A stretch of DNA of 64,000 bases from Paenibacillus nanensis (GTDB taxonomy: Bacteria > Bacillota > Bacilli > Paenibacillales > Paenibacillaceae), in contig NZ_QXQA01000010.1 of NCBI RefSeq assembly GCF_003583765.1, forward strand, positions 124,001 through 188,000, given 5' to 3'. The number at the start of each line of letters is the position of its first letter. Position 1 is the stretch's first letter. Both the position numbers and the translations under genes were made by a program. A model generated the notes under the pieces. The model was not told the DNA's origin. It worked only from the letters and a program-made list of their open reading frames with translations, and made no database searches. Below are positions 18,069 to 27,018 of this stretch, piece by piece.

Positions 18069-19535
18069 ATGAGCACATTTAGTGAGTTTATGCTGAAAGA
18101 CCTGCATCGCAAAAATGGACTTGTTTTTAAGGCCATTACCGCCGTTAATCTATTGGCCGTTATTACGGTACTCGCCTTTAGCGCGAGCAATATGACAAGC
18201 GCTAACATCGTTATGATTATTACGGAAGTAGCAACTGTGGGGATACTCGGTTATCTTCATTACGCTCGCAAGTTAACGGGCTTTTTTCCTTATCTAGCGA
18301 TCGGTCTATCGTTTGCTGCAACGTTGGTGACCACGATTCAAACGCCAACGTTCGATGCGATCTTTGGCATATATTACTTGCTTGCCATCTCCGTCGTATA
18401 TATGCGGATGCAGCCCTTTATATTTGGTGTAGTTCTTGCCGCCACTGAAATGACTTTATTGTTTACAGCTCTTAAAGTGGCTGTCCCGGGTTCGATTGAA
18501 ACCGTCTTTATCTACTTCGGTATTATCGTTATTGTGCTCTTCTCGATGATTCGGAGCTCCCGGTATCTGTTCCGTGATATGGAGGATAGCACGAATGATA
18601 TCGCTTATATTAGCAATCAGGTCACAGAGCAGCAGGAGAAGCTGATTCAAGAGGTTGAAGTCATCTCAAGCAATATGAGCTTGCTAAGCAAAGCCGGCGA
18701 CGAGAATGGCCAATCCTTCGATCAGATGAACATCGCGTTCCGGGAAATTGCGATCGGCGCCGGCGAACAGGTCGATTCCACAACCCAAATTACAGAAGCG
18801 GTCCAAGAAACCAACAGGATGATTAGTCGGCTGATGGAATCGCTTGAGCTGTTGAAGCAGGAGTCCGACAACGCGAATGAGAACTCCACGGCCGGCAGCG
18901 ACAAGGTGAGCCGTCTTTATGAGGCGATTACGATGTTCCAGTCCAATATCGAGACGATGGCCGATGATATCCGCAAGCTGAATGCGACGATTCAAGAGGC
19001 TTCCGGATTCAGCATCTCGATCCAAGAGATCGCGACGCAGACGAACCTTCTGTCGCTTAACGCAAGCATCGAAGCGGCGCGGGCCGGCGAGAGCGGCAGA
19101 GGTTTTGCGGTTGTAGCCGGGGAGATTCGCAAGCTGGCCGAGCTGTCGGGCAATGCGGCTGAGCGTATTTCCGGGAACCTCGCCTCCATGGAGAAGCAGG
19201 CGGGCGCTACTTCCAGCTTAATGGTCGATATTGCGTCCAAGATGCAGGAAGGCACCGAGCTGACCAAAGAAACGCGCGACGCCTTCTCCGGCATTAACGC
19301 TTCCGTCGAGCAGCTGACGGGCACCGTTTCCAATATCGACGAGATGATGCGAACGATCCGCAGCTCCTCGAACGAAATCGAGAAAGAGACGCAAAGCTTT
19401 GCGTCGGTCAGCGAGCAGTCTATGGCTACGCTGCAGGAGTTGTCCGCAACGGTGGAGACGCTGCTTGTAAAGAACGGCGAAATTATCGACCGGATCAAAG
19501 AGACGGATCAAGCCGTCAAACGTCTGCTCGAATAG
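18069..19535 (+). CDS. methyl-accepting chemotaxis protein with multi-span N-terminus
   Basis: This chemoreceptor signals to CheA/CheW. The N-terminal 180 residues hold about six hydrophobic spans and no large extracellular loop, so sensing probably happens within the membrane. I see no clear HAMP domain. The C-terminal half is a coiled-coil signalling domain with the conserved hairpin tip [24 protein letters not shown] followed by [16 protein letters not shown]. It is monocistronic, and an SD (GAGGAGG) is present. The ligand is unknown. Confidence 0.93.
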   Translation: MSTFSEFMLKDLHRKNGLVFKAITAVNLLAVITVLAFSASNMTSANIVMIITEVATVGILGYLHYARKLTGFFPYLAIGLSFAATLVTTIQTPTFDAIFGIYYLLAISVVYMRMQPFIFGVVLAATEMTLLFTALKVAVPGSIETVFIYFGIIVIVLFSMIRSSRYLFRDMEDSTNDIAYISNQVTEQQEKLIQEVEVISSNMSLLSKAGDENGQSFDQMNIAFREIAIGAGEQVDSTTQITEAVQETNRMISRLMESLELLKQESDNANENSTAGSDKVSRLYEAITMFQSNIETMADDIRKLNATIQEASGFSISIQEIATQTNLLSLNASIEAARAGESGRGFAVVAGEIRKLAELSGNAAERISGNLASMEKQAGATSSLMVDIASKMQEGTELTKETRDAFSGINASVEQLTGTVSNIDEMMRTIRSSSNEIEKETQSFASVSEQSMATLQELSATVETLLVKNGEIIDRIKETDQAVKRLLE

Positions 19536-19540
19536 ACGCA

Positions 19541-19589
19541 AAAAAGAAGAGTAGAAGCTCGAAAGCCCGGGCTGCCTGCTCTTCTTTTT
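19541..19589. terminator. bidirectional terminator between chemoreceptor and tubby-like gene
   Basis: AAAAAGAAGAG and CTCTTCTTTTT form an 11-bp stem around a 27-nt loop that contains a smaller AGCCCGGGCT palindrome. The A-run on one side and T-run on the other allow it to work for both converging genes. It overlaps the last codon of the minus-strand gene. Confidence 0.85.
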
Positions 19590-20109
19590 ACTTGCCGATA
19601 TAAAAAAGACATTGAAACAGACAAACAAAAAAGGCCGGCTCTTGAATCGGGCAATGGTCGTCGATTTCCAGATAGGTTTTAAACATCTCCGTTGTTTTCA
19701 TCTTCCATCTTGCCGCTTCTACGCCCTGGTCGTAAAATGCTGCCCAACCCATAGGCTCTTTCTTTACGCTATATTCTCCGGAATTCGATGTGATGCGAAA
19801 CTCGGGAGCCACAGCCTGCCAAGATTTGTAGGTGATGCGATACGTCTCATTGCTGCTGCAATCGGTGATTTCATATTGTGTCCTCCCCCACCTCGGCAGC
19901 TTTTTGCCTCGAAACCGCAGCCTTCCGTCGCTGGACAAGACATCCAATTGCACAACATAATCAAAGCCTAACAACGAGTCCGCAAGTCTCTCAAAAAAAT
20001 GGTTGTATACTCTTTTAAACGAGCAGACTGCACGATTCTGACCATCTATGACAGGAACGAGTTTAGTCGAGGCTTTCACTTTAGGAGGAGAGTAAGTATA
20101 TTTTTGCAC
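19588..20109 (-). CDS. tubby C-terminal-like domain protein
   Basis: This predicted cytoplasmic protein of 173 aa resembles the tubby/LURP-one-like beta-barrel family found in Paenibacillus and Bacillus (for example the run LRFRGKKLPRWGRTQYEI followed by WKMKTTEMFKTYLEIDD). The GTG at 20109 is preferred: AAAGGAG (20117-20123 on this strand) lies 7 nt before it, whereas an ATG 36 bp further upstream has no SD and would place the SD inside the gene. Function unknown; the family assignment is by overall resemblance only. Confidence 0.7.
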   Translation of the reverse strand: MQKYTYSPPKVKASTKLVPVIDGQNRAVCSFKRVYNHFFERLADSLLGFDYVVQLDVLSSDGRLRFRGKKLPRWGRTQYEITDCSSNETYRITYKSWQAVAPEFRITSNSGEYSVKKEPMGWAAFYDQGVEAARWKMKTTEMFKTYLEIDDHCPIQEPAFFVCLFQCLFYIGK

Positions 20110-20205
20110 AACGATGCTCCTTTCAGGAAGTTTTTTAGGTATCATCTTTATTATAGAAGGCTTGTATTTATAATCCAGTAATAAGGAATTGGAGGCTTGT
20201 GTGTA

Positions 20206-20577
20206 ATGAAATCAAAAGAACAGCTGGCGCAATACTGCTTGAAGCATAGAGGGGCGGTAGAGGATTACCCGTTCGGTCCTGAACCGCTCGTTATGAAGGT
20301 AGAGGGTAAAATGTTCGCTTTAATCGGAGTAAACGACGGCATTGCGAACATTTCGCTGAAGTGCGAGCCGCATATGGCGGAGCTGCTGCGCATGCAGTAT
20401 GAAGCCGTGAAGCCTGGCTACCACCTGAACAAAAAACATTGGAATACGGTAACGATTGACGGAACGGTTCCGACCGCAGAGCTTGAGGCGATGATCGATC
20501 AGTCCTATGATCTAGTCGCCAAAAGCTTGACCAAAGCCCAGCGGGCGAAGCTCGCAAATGGCGATATGTGGGCGTAA
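20206..20577 (+). CDS. MmcQ/YjbR family DNA-binding-like protein
   Basis: This small cytoplasmic protein of 123 aa has the CyaY-like fold of the MmcQ/YjbR family. Diagnostic stretches are the early PFGPEPLVMKVEGKMFALIG, the mid LKCEPHMAELLR, and the C-terminal HLNKKHWNTVTIDGTVP. The ATG at 20206 follows GGAGG by 10 nt; a TTG slightly upstream overlaps the SD. Members are predicted to bind DNA, but their biological role is not established. It is followed by the sigma factor gene without a visible terminator. Confidence 0.85.
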   Translation: MKSKEQLAQYCLKHRGAVEDYPFGPEPLVMKVEGKMFALIGVNDGIANISLKCEPHMAELLRMQYEAVKPGYHLNKKHWNTVTIDGTVPTAELEAMIDQSYDLVAKSLTKAQRAKLANGDMWA

Positions 20578-20639
20578 CCGCAGGATGGGGAGACCGGAGC
20601 GGGGGCGGAAGCTGTACAAAGATTTTTTTTGGCAAAAGG

Positions 20640-20668
20640 GGAACTTAACCGCCGCGTCTTGTGTCTAA
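20640..20668 (+). promoter_or_regulatory. ECF-type promoter candidate ahead of the sigma factor gene
   Basis: GGAACTT (20640-20646) and GTCTAA (20663-20668) are separated by 16 bp, the classic ECF pattern of GGAAC and GTC elements. It lies directly before an ECF sigma gene, which fits autoregulation. The leader would be only about 10-12 nt and would start at the SD, which is tight and lowers confidence. Confidence 0.4.
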
Positions 20669-20685
20669 TCGGTAGAGGTGATCAA

Positions 20686-21231
20686 GTGGAGCAGGGATAC
20701 TGGAAATATGTCGAGCGGTTCACCCCGGAGCAGTTAAGCGAGCTGATGAAGGGATACGGCCAGGACGTATGGAATTACGCGTATTTTCTTACGAAGCGGG
20801 CGGACTGGGCGGACGATATTTCCCAAGAGGCGTTTCTCAAAGTTTTCCGAAGTCCGAACGGCTTCCGGGGCGAGTCGTCTATTCAGACTTGGCTGTTCGC
20901 CATAACGCGAAACTGCGCATTCAATTACCGAAGAACGGCTTTTATTCGCAAAGTGATTCCTGTCGGGCGCGTTGAACGTCAGGGACTGTCGCCTTCGGCG
21001 GAGGCGGAGGCGCTGAGCAACCGGTTCGTGGACGAAATATGGGAAGTGGTTATGGAGCTGCCGGCCAAATACCGCGAGCTGCTTGTGCTTGACGCCAAAT
21101 ACGAGATGACGCTTCAGGAAATGGCGGAGCTGACCGGGCTTGCGATAGGAACGGTAAAGTCGCGGCTGTCACGAGCAAGGCGAAAAGCGGCAGAGGCCTG
21201 GAAGGGAGGATCCGTCTATGAACGAGCATAA
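20686..21231 (+). CDS. ECF RNA polymerase sigma factor
   Basis: This sigma-70 family factor of the extracytoplasmic-function type has 181 aa. Region 2 is seen at WADDISQEAFLKVFR with STIQTWLFAITRNCAFNYRR-like residues following, and region 4 at TLQEMAELTGLAIGTVKSRLSRARRK. The GTG at 20686 is used because AGAGGTGAT lies upstream. It overlaps the next gene by 14 bp, so the membrane protein encoded there is the natural candidate for its anti-sigma partner (inferred from position). Targets unknown. Confidence 0.9.
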   Translation: MEQGYWKYVERFTPEQLSELMKGYGQDVWNYAYFLTKRADWADDISQEAFLKVFRSPNGFRGESSIQTWLFAITRNCAFNYRRTAFIRKVIPVGRVERQGLSPSAEAEALSNRFVDEIWEVVMELPAKYRELLVLDAKYEMTLQEMAELTGLAIGTVKSRLSRARRKAAEAWKGGSVYERA

Positions 21232-22564
21232 GCCGGATTGGTATGATCGCATGAAGCAGGGGCCGTTTCGAGAGCGCACGTTCACGGATGAGAGGATGGA
21301 CGATATTTTGCGGCAGGCGCGCAGCGGGACAGCGGGCCGGCTCGTCAAGGGCTGGCATTACGCGGCGGGCTTCGCGGCCGTTTTGATTCTGTTCTTCGTT
21401 ATCTATACGCAGCAGCCCGCATGGTTCGGAAGCCAGACGAACGCGCCGGCGGCAAGTCCGGATGTTACGCTCCCGCCAGTGTCTGAACCTCCTCCGACAG
21501 AGGAGCCGGAATCGCAGGTGTATTACGTCAAAGGAGAGACGGGGGCTTATCCCGCACCGGAGTACCATACGATGGAGCCGCCCGCATTCACGGTCATGCC
21601 CGGCATGGCTGTCAAGAAAAAGGGAGCGGCAGAAAGCGGCTTCGTTCTGATCGAAGCGGACGGCCGCGAAGGTTACGTGTATGAATGGTATTTGACGAAG
21701 GACGCCGGGGAACGTACCGTCCAAACGGTCGAGCCTTACGTGCTGCTCGTGGGCGAGCCCTTGAAGTTCCGCATGCATCCGGAGGAGGCGGAGCCTTCGG
21801 GCTTTACGCTGCATGCCGGCAAAGTCGTAAAGGTGACAAAGGAATACGAGGACTGGGTGTGCTTTGATATGATAACCTACGACCAGCCGTACGAGGGCGA
21901 GAAGTGGGTGAAAAGATCGGAGCTGGCCGCTTGGGACCCCGCGAAGGCGACGGAGGGCAAGCTTCGGCCGGGGGCTGATGTTTATGAAGGGAAAATGATC
22001 CCTGCGGAGCTGCCGGCCGACGATGTCATTTATCTGAAGGAGAAGCTGGAGGGTCAGACGTATCAGATCCAATCGGCCGGAGGGTTTACAGGATTCATTC
22101 TGTACCAAGATTTTGTCCCTAATCCATTCTTACCTGCTACTGCATCAAATTGGCTGCTGACTCCATCGGAAGTTAGAGAGTTCGAGGCCTATTCGCAGAT
22201 CAAGGACGACGAGCAGCTTCGTCTCCTGAAGCCGCTGGATGTGTTTCAATATTATGTTTATGCGCAGGAATTGAATGATGCTGAGACGGTCTATGCGCTG
22301 TACATGAAGGATGACGGATACGAGCTGCCTGACTATGAAACCTATACGAACGATCTCTCGCGCGACCCGGCCGAAAGAGAACGGACCTTACAGCTGTGGG
22401 AGAAGCTGAAGATGGGCTATAGCGTGAAGGAGGAAATCGACGGAGATGAGGCGCTCATTCGCATAACGCCTGTAAATGGAGGATCGCCCGAAGATACGAA
22501 AGGATTTCGCCTCGTCAGAAACGCAGACGGCATTTGGAAAGTCGCTTGGATGCCGATGCAATAG
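21218..22564 (+). CDS. single-pass membrane protein with SH3-like region, sigma factor partner
   Basis: I do not recognise a named family for the full 448 aa. A cytoplasmic N-terminus of about 45 residues is followed by one membrane span (about 46-63) and a Pro-rich linker (VTLPPVSEPPPTEEPE). A large external part follows, containing what looks like a bacterial SH3-like repeat (QVYYVKGETGAYPAPEY to EGYVYEWYLTKD). No zinc-binding anti-sigma motif is visible in the short cytoplasmic part. The 14-bp overlap with the sigma gene and the topology suggest an anti-sigma or sensor role; that is inference. Confidence 0.75.
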   Translation: MNEHKPDWYDRMKQGPFRERTFTDERMDDILRQARSGTAGRLVKGWHYAAGFAAVLILFFVIYTQQPAWFGSQTNAPAASPDVTLPPVSEPPPTEEPESQVYYVKGETGAYPAPEYHTMEPPAFTVMPGMAVKKKGAAESGFVLIEADGREGYVYEWYLTKDAGERTVQTVEPYVLLVGEPLKFRMHPEEAEPSGFTLHAGKVVKVTKEYEDWVCFDMITYDQPYEGEKWVKRSELAAWDPAKATEGKLRPGADVYEGKMIPAELPADDVIYLKEKLEGQTYQIQSAGGFTGFILYQDFVPNPFLPATASNWLLTPSEVREFEAYSQIKDDEQLRLLKPLDVFQYYVYAQELNDAETVYALYMKDDGYELPDYETYTNDLSRDPAERERTLQLWEKLKMGYSVKEEIDGDEALIRITPVNGGSPEDTKGFRLVRNADGIWKVAWMPMQ

Positions 22565-22704
22565 ATTGCAGAGGCGCGCGCACGTATTCGTAATCCGCGC
22601 GCCCCTTGTATTCCCTTGGCGTTTTTGGGACAATAGAAGTCAGATTATGCGGCTCCTTCATGGGGCTGCGGGGGAATACGGCGACTGTGGAAAGAGGAAC
22701 AAGC

Positions 22705-23769
22705 ATGAACAAACCATCCATCTATGGATTCACTTTAGATCAATTAACGGCGTGGCTGGCGGAGCGCGGGCACCGGAAGGGCCGGGCGCAGCAGGTATGG
22801 GAGTACTTGTACCGGAAGCGCGTCGCCTCCTTCGAGGACATGAGCGAAGTCAACGAGACTTGCACAGCTTTGTTGAAGGAGCATTTTACGATCAGCACGA
22901 TGTCGGAGCATGTGAAGCAGGAATCGAAGGACGGCACGATCAAGTTCCTGTTCAAGCTGTACGACGGCAATCTGATTGAAACGGTGCTGATGCGGCATAA
23001 ATTTGGCCTATCGGTCTGCGTCACGACACAAGTCGGCTGCAATATCGGCTGCAGCTTCTGCGCAAGCGGTCTGATCGCGAAGAGCCGCGACTTGTCCGGC
23101 GGCGAAATCGTGGAGCAGCTAATGCGGGTTCAGCTGCACTTGGATGCGTTGGGCGCTGGGGAACGTGTCAGCCATATCGTAGTGATGGGCATCGGCGAGC
23201 CGTTCGATAACTTCCAGAACATGAGCGATTTCATCCGGGTGGTGAAGGATCACAAGGGACTCGCTATCGGCGCGCGCCACATTACCGTGTCGACGAGCGG
23301 CCTGGCGGGCAAGATCAAGGAATTCGCGGACAGCGATCTGAACGTGAATCTGGCCGTATCGCTTCATGCGCCGAACAATGAGCTCCGTACCCGCATCATG
23401 AAGATTAACAAGGCGATTCCGATCGAGAAGCTGATGGAAGCCATTGATTATTACCTCGAAACGACGAATCGGCGGATGACGATCGAATATATTTTGCTCA
23501 AAGGCGTTAACGACGGCGTCGAGCACGCGCTTGAGCTGGCGGAGCTGATGAGGAGCCGCAGCAAGCTGGTTAACGTCAATCTGATTCCGTACAATCCGGT
23601 GGATGAGCACAGCCAGTACCAGCGCAGCGAGCAAGAGTCAATCCGGGCGTTCTATGACGCGCTTAAGAAGCAAGGCATCAGCGTCAGCGTCCGTCTGGAG
23701 CACGGCACGGATATCGACGCCGCATGCGGACAATTGCGCAGCAAACAAATGCGGGCGGCGAATGAATAA
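22705..23769 (+). CDS. rlmN: RlmN-family radical SAM 23S rRNA (adenine-C2)-methyltransferase
   Basis: This radical-SAM enzyme of 354 aa is predicted to methylate C2 of an adenine (A2503 in RlmN). The iron-sulphur cluster motif is Cys112-x3-Cys116-x2-Cys119 (CNIGCSFC). The methyl-carrying catalytic Cys341 is in [10 protein letters not shown], and the SAM-binding GIGEPFDN is present. The segment after the cluster ([16 protein letters not shown]) differs from the usual ASTLGGLKRNL version, and the gene is not beside the prpC-prkC genes that neighbour Bacillus rlmN, so it may be a second copy. Cfr-like activity cannot be excluded, but overall it resembles RlmN more than Cfr. The ATG is preceded by AGAGGAA. 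Confidence 0.88.
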   Translation: MNKPSIYGFTLDQLTAWLAERGHRKGRAQQVWEYLYRKRVASFEDMSEVNETCTALLKEHFTISTMSEHVKQESKDGTIKFLFKLYDGNLIETVLMRHKFGLSVCVTTQVGCNIGCSFCASGLIAKSRDLSGGEIVEQLMRVQLHLDALGAGERVSHIVVMGIGEPFDNFQNMSDFIRVVKDHKGLAIGARHITVSTSGLAGKIKEFADSDLNVNLAVSLHAPNNELRTRIMKINKAIPIEKLMEAIDYYLETTNRRMTIEYILLKGVNDGVEHALELAELMRSRSKLVNVNLIPYNPVDEHSQYQRSEQESIRAFYDALKKQGISVSVRLEHGTDIDAACGQLRSKQMRAANE

Positions 23770-23789
23770 AAGCGGAGCGTACGAAAAAG

Positions 23790-23827
23790 CCTTTGGTTAG
23801 GAGTCAATCCTAACCTTAGGTTTTTTG
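23790..23827 (+). terminator. rho-independent terminator after the rlmN-family gene
   Basis: GGTTAGGA pairs with TCCTAACC (5-nt loop), extended by CCT/AGG, and is followed by TTTTTTG. It also lies just beyond the end of the converging minus-strand gene. Confidence 0.9.
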
Positions 23828-23829
23828 TT

Positions 23830-24066
23830 TTATTGGTCCCGGCCCCTGCTCTTCTTGATTAACGTAACGGTAAGAATAAAAGAAATTATGCCTAGAATTA
23901 CGATAACCGCCATATGAAGCACATTGGTCATCGCAAAATTGGGGAGCCGCCAGTTCCCAGCCAGCAGTTTGAATAGGAGAAGCAAAATAGAATAGATGGC
24001 TGAAAAGACGAGCACATGCACGAGTTTATTCGCTAGATTTTGAATAAGGACCACCACCCTATGCAA
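23830..24066 (-). CDS. small two-span membrane protein, unknown function
   Basis: This is a 78-aa hydrophobic protein with two predicted spans (around LVFSAIYSILLLLFKLL and MAVIVILGIISFILTVTLI) and a basic C-terminus (KKSRGRDQ). It follows the SatA-like gene on the same strand after 9 bp, so it is probably co-transcribed. The start is uncertain: the longest frame begins at a TTG without a clear SD, and nearby GTG codons are alternatives. I do not recognise a family. Confidence 0.5.
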   Translation of the reverse strand: MHRVVVLIQNLANKLVHVLVFSAIYSILLLLFKLLAGNWRLPNFAMTNVLHMAVIVILGIISFILTVTLIKKSRGRDQ

Positions 24067-24075
24067 GCTGCAAAG

Positions 24076-24597
24076 CTAAAATCTGCGATACCAATAGATC
24101 GCGATCTCATCGGCCGTCGAAAAATTCGAATAGAGCATCGTATCGACCGCTCCGATAACAAAACCGTTTTTCGCATAGAAACGGCAGGCGGAAACATTCA
24201 CGTCCTGCGTCTCCAGCATGAGTCCGAGATAGCCTTTTTGCCTGGCCCACTCCTCGGCTTTATCCAGCAACGCCGACCCGACGCCCTTTTGTCTCCAGTC
24301 CCGGGCTACGCAAATGTCTTCAATCATCGCAAAGCCGTTCCAATTCCCGCGAAGCCGAATCTGTCCCACGCAGCAGCCGCCGACGTAATACAAATAAACG
24401 GCCTTGTCTGTTCCCCCAATGTAGCTGGTATCGACCTCTTCCAACTCATACTCTTTGAAGTACGGCTCGGAATAGGTCTCCTCCCTATACGTCCAGTTGC
24501 CGTTTTCGTAGCGCGGCAGCAGCCTTCCCGTTACCATAAAGCCGTCGTTTGACTTGTTGTAATCCTTCTTATTCGAATGATTCAGTTGAACGATCAT
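24076..24597 (-). CDS. satA: SatA-type streptothricin N-acetyltransferase (GNAT)
   Basis: This is a GNAT-fold acetyltransferase of 173 aa. The acetyl-CoA loop is visible at VARDWRQKGVGSALLDKAEEWA, followed by GLMLETQDVNVSACRFYAKNGF and VDTMLYSNF. These signatures, and the opening TYREETYSEPYFKEYELEEVDTSYIG region, closely follow Bacillus SatA, which acetylates the lysine side chain of streptothricin and gives resistance. A good SD (AGGAGAGGG) precedes the ATG. Substrate is inferred from the family; activity would need testing. Confidence 0.85.
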   Translation of the reverse strand: MIVQLNHSNKKDYNKSNDGFMVTGRLLPRYENGNWTYREETYSEPYFKEYELEEVDTSYIGGTDKAVYLYYVGGCCVGQIRLRGNWNGFAMIEDICVARDWRQKGVGSALLDKAEEWARQKGYLGLMLETQDVNVSACRFYAKNGFVIGAVDTMLYSNFSTADEIAIYWYRRF

Positions 24598-24886
24598 AAC
24601 AAATTCCCTCTCCTCTTACTGACAGCAGATGACGATTACGCTAGTTATTCCATTTTACGCCAGATTGGAATCGTTTCAAAGGCCTCGTAAACCATATAGT
24701 CAACCCCGCAAGGACAAGCGCTTTCCCCGGAAAAAGATCGATAGGCTCCCATCTTTCTTCTTTCTATGCAAACCTAGGACTTTCTACAGCTAAACTTAAG
24801 ATTTTCTTTAAAGTCGCTTATGGTTTGCTTGTTATAGTGGGTATCGAGAAAGAAAGCGAAGCGAAAAAAAGAGAGGTGGGAGACGC

Positions 24887-25570
24887 ATGATTGAGCTGGC
24901 TGGAGTCAATCATCAGTTTAAAATCGGGAAACGCGGAAAAGAGCGCGTGGTTCCCGTCCTTCATGATATTCATCTGCGCGTAGAAAAAGGGGAGATTGTC
25001 GCAATCGTGGGCCGGTCCGGCTCCGGCAAGTCGACGCTGCTGAATCTTATGTCCGGCTATATCCGGCCTTCCTCCGGGGAGATCAAGGTGGCCGGGAAGA
25101 CAGTGACGAAGCTGGACGAGGGAGAATGGGCGAATTTCCGGCTTGCGAATTACGGCTTCATTTTTCAGAGCTTTCAATTGATCGGAAGCATGACGGCGTA
25201 TGAGAACGTGGAGCTCCCTCTTGTGCTCAAGGGAGTCGCAAGCGGCGAACGCCGCAAAAAGGTCATGCAATTGATGGAGCAGGTCGGGATCGCCGAGTTT
25301 GCGGGCCATTATCCAAGCGAGCTGTCCGGGGGGCAGCAGCAGCGCGTATCGGTCGCCCGCTCGCTTATTCTCGAGCCGCCGATCGTGCTTGCGGACGAGC
25401 CGTCAGGCAGCCTCGACAGCGAGAACGAAAAGATATTGCTGACGATGATTCGGCAGCTCAATCATGAGCTCGGCATCACCTTCGTCATCATTACGCATGA
25501 CGAACAGGTCGCGTCGATCGCGCATCGGGCAATCCGATTGCAGGACGGCAGAATAGGAGGGCTGGTGTAA
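24887..25570 (+). CDS. ABC transporter ATP-binding protein (MacB/LolD type)
   Basis: This cytoplasmic ATPase of a MacB/FtsX-type transporter has 227 aa. Walker A is GRSGSGKST, the Q-loop FIFQSFQLIGSMTAYENVELPL is typical of the LolD/MacB group, the signature is LSGGQQQR, and Walker B is IVLADEPSGSLDS. An SD (AGAGAGGTGGGAG) is present. The stop shares a base with the permease start (TAATG), indicating coupling. Substrate unknown; such pairs often handle antimicrobial peptides or lipoproteins. Confidence 0.92.
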   Translation: MIELAGVNHQFKIGKRGKERVVPVLHDIHLRVEKGEIVAIVGRSGSGKSTLLNLMSGYIRPSSGEIKVAGKTVTKLDEGEWANFRLANYGFIFQSFQLIGSMTAYENVELPLVLKGVASGERRKKVMQLMEQVGIAEFAGHYPSELSGGQQQRVSVARSLILEPPIVLADEPSGSLDSENEKILLTMIRQLNHELGITFVIITHDEQVASIAHRAIRLQDGRIGGLV

Positions 25571-26919
25571 TGAAATTTTCCGATCAACTCCGGTTCGTCC
25601 GGCAAAATATGAAGAAGAATAAAACGAGACTGTTCATGACCGTACTAGCTACCGCAATGGGCTGTACGTTTCTGATCGTGCTGGCGTCCGTCGGCTTCGG
25701 CTTGCAGCAAAGCATGGTGGACAACATTGTCGGCGACCGTCTCGTAACGGCGGTCGATATTTACGGCAAAAATCCCGATATGCATAAAGATACGAACGTC
25801 TATGCCGAAGATATTGCGATGTTCCGCGAGCTCCCGAACGTTAAGGCCGTTACGTACCGCAATTATATCGGGCAATGGCTTAACCCCAAGGTGGATGGGG
25901 AAGAGGTGGGCAGCGACCGGACGATTCAAGTGGATTTCGAGGCGGAGGCGGAGGCGGGCTTCGCATTAAGCGCGGGCCGCTTGCCGCAGCAGGACAATGA
26001 AGCGGTTATCGGCTATCATATCCGTGAGCAGCTGGACGAACAGGGAGCGCCTAGCGGATACAAGGACGCTTCGGAGTGGCTGAATAAGACGATGACCCTT
26101 GAGGCGGGATATTATAAAGACGGCGAGAAAAAAACGCAGCCGATAGAGGTTGTCATCGTCGGCGTGACGGAGAAACCGACAAAGGAATGGAACCGGGATA
26201 AGACCGTTTATGTCGGCGTCAGTATGCTCGAGCAGCTTGAAGCTTTGACTGGCACCCAGAACGGCGAGCTGCCTTATTTCGAGGTGGAGAACCCGACGGC
26301 GGAGCAAATCGAGGCGGCGCTTGCGAATATGCCGAAGCCGACCGAGAGCCGGAGCTATTCCGACGTGCAGGTTATTGCGGATCATGCCGCCAATGTTAAG
26401 GGGATTGTCGAGACATTGCGGGACAAAGGGTTCTATAATCACTCCATTGCGGATGAGCTGAAGCAGGTCAATCTCATGTTTGCAATTATGAAGATCGGTC
26501 TGATTTTTGTCGGCACCATTGCCGTATTGATCGCCTCCATCGGCATTTTCAATACGATGACGATGGCCGTAACGGAGAGGGCGCAGGACATCGGCATCAT
26601 GAAAGCGATCGGCGCGCATCCTTCGGTCATCCGCAGGCTCTTCCTGCTCGAAAGCGCGATGATTGGATGTATGGGCGCCATCCTCGGCACGATTGTCGCC
26701 TATCTGATCTCCGTTGCGGTGAATGCCGGCTTGCCGGTCATCATTAAGCAATTCATGGAGGAGGAGGTTCCGTCAGGCTTCCTGTTCTCCGTCATTCCGC
26801 CTTACCTGGCCGCGCTCTCCTGCGCGATCGCGCTCGGCGTTGCAGTCTTGTCGGGCTACCGTCCGGCGCTCCGCGCCACGCGCATTGACGTGCTCAGCGC
26901 GCTGCGCAGAGATGTGTAG
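25570..26919 (+). CDS. ABC transporter permease (MacB/FtsX type)
   Basis: This membrane subunit of 449 aa has an N-terminal span (about residues 22-45), an extracellular MacB-like core of about 240 residues, and three C-terminal spans forming the FtsX domain, with TMAVTERAQDIGIMKAIGAHPSVIRRLFLLESAMIG as the conserved coupling region. It works with the ATPase encoded just upstream. No response regulator or kinase lies beside it, so regulation is not evident. Confidence 0.92.
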   Translation: MKFSDQLRFVRQNMKKNKTRLFMTVLATAMGCTFLIVLASVGFGLQQSMVDNIVGDRLVTAVDIYGKNPDMHKDTNVYAEDIAMFRELPNVKAVTYRNYIGQWLNPKVDGEEVGSDRTIQVDFEAEAEAGFALSAGRLPQQDNEAVIGYHIREQLDEQGAPSGYKDASEWLNKTMTLEAGYYKDGEKKTQPIEVVIVGVTEKPTKEWNRDKTVYVGVSMLEQLEALTGTQNGELPYFEVENPTAEQIEAALANMPKPTESRSYSDVQVIADHAANVKGIVETLRDKGFYNHSIADELKQVNLMFAIMKIGLIFVGTIAVLIASIGIFNTMTMAVTERAQDIGIMKAIGAHPSVIRRLFLLESAMIGCMGAILGTIVAYLISVAVNAGLPVIIKQFMEEEVPSGFLFSVIPPYLAALSCAIALGVAVLSGYRPALRATRIDVLSALRRDV

Positions 26920-26962
26920 AGGGTGAGAGGCGCTGTCAAATTAGGGTAGCGGTCTATCGATA

Positions 26963-27018
26963 ACAATGTAAAGAAGATGACTTGCGATTTGAACAATCGA
27001 AGTCATCTTCTTTATTGT
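26963..27018. terminator. bidirectional terminator between converging genes
   Basis: AAAGAAGATGACTT and AAGTCATCTTCTTT form a perfect 14-bp stem. It is extended inside by CGATT/AATCG and outside by ACAAT/ATTGT. A- and T-rich tails on both sides suit termination from either direction. It overlaps the stop of the minus-strand acetyltransferase gene. Confidence 0.9.

Noticed and set aside
21050-22108. Minus-strand frame (352 aa) opposite the sigma factor and SH3-like genes
   Set aside because: Composition is Arg/Leu/His-rich like other shadow frames, and the plus-strand genes are coupled and have SDs.
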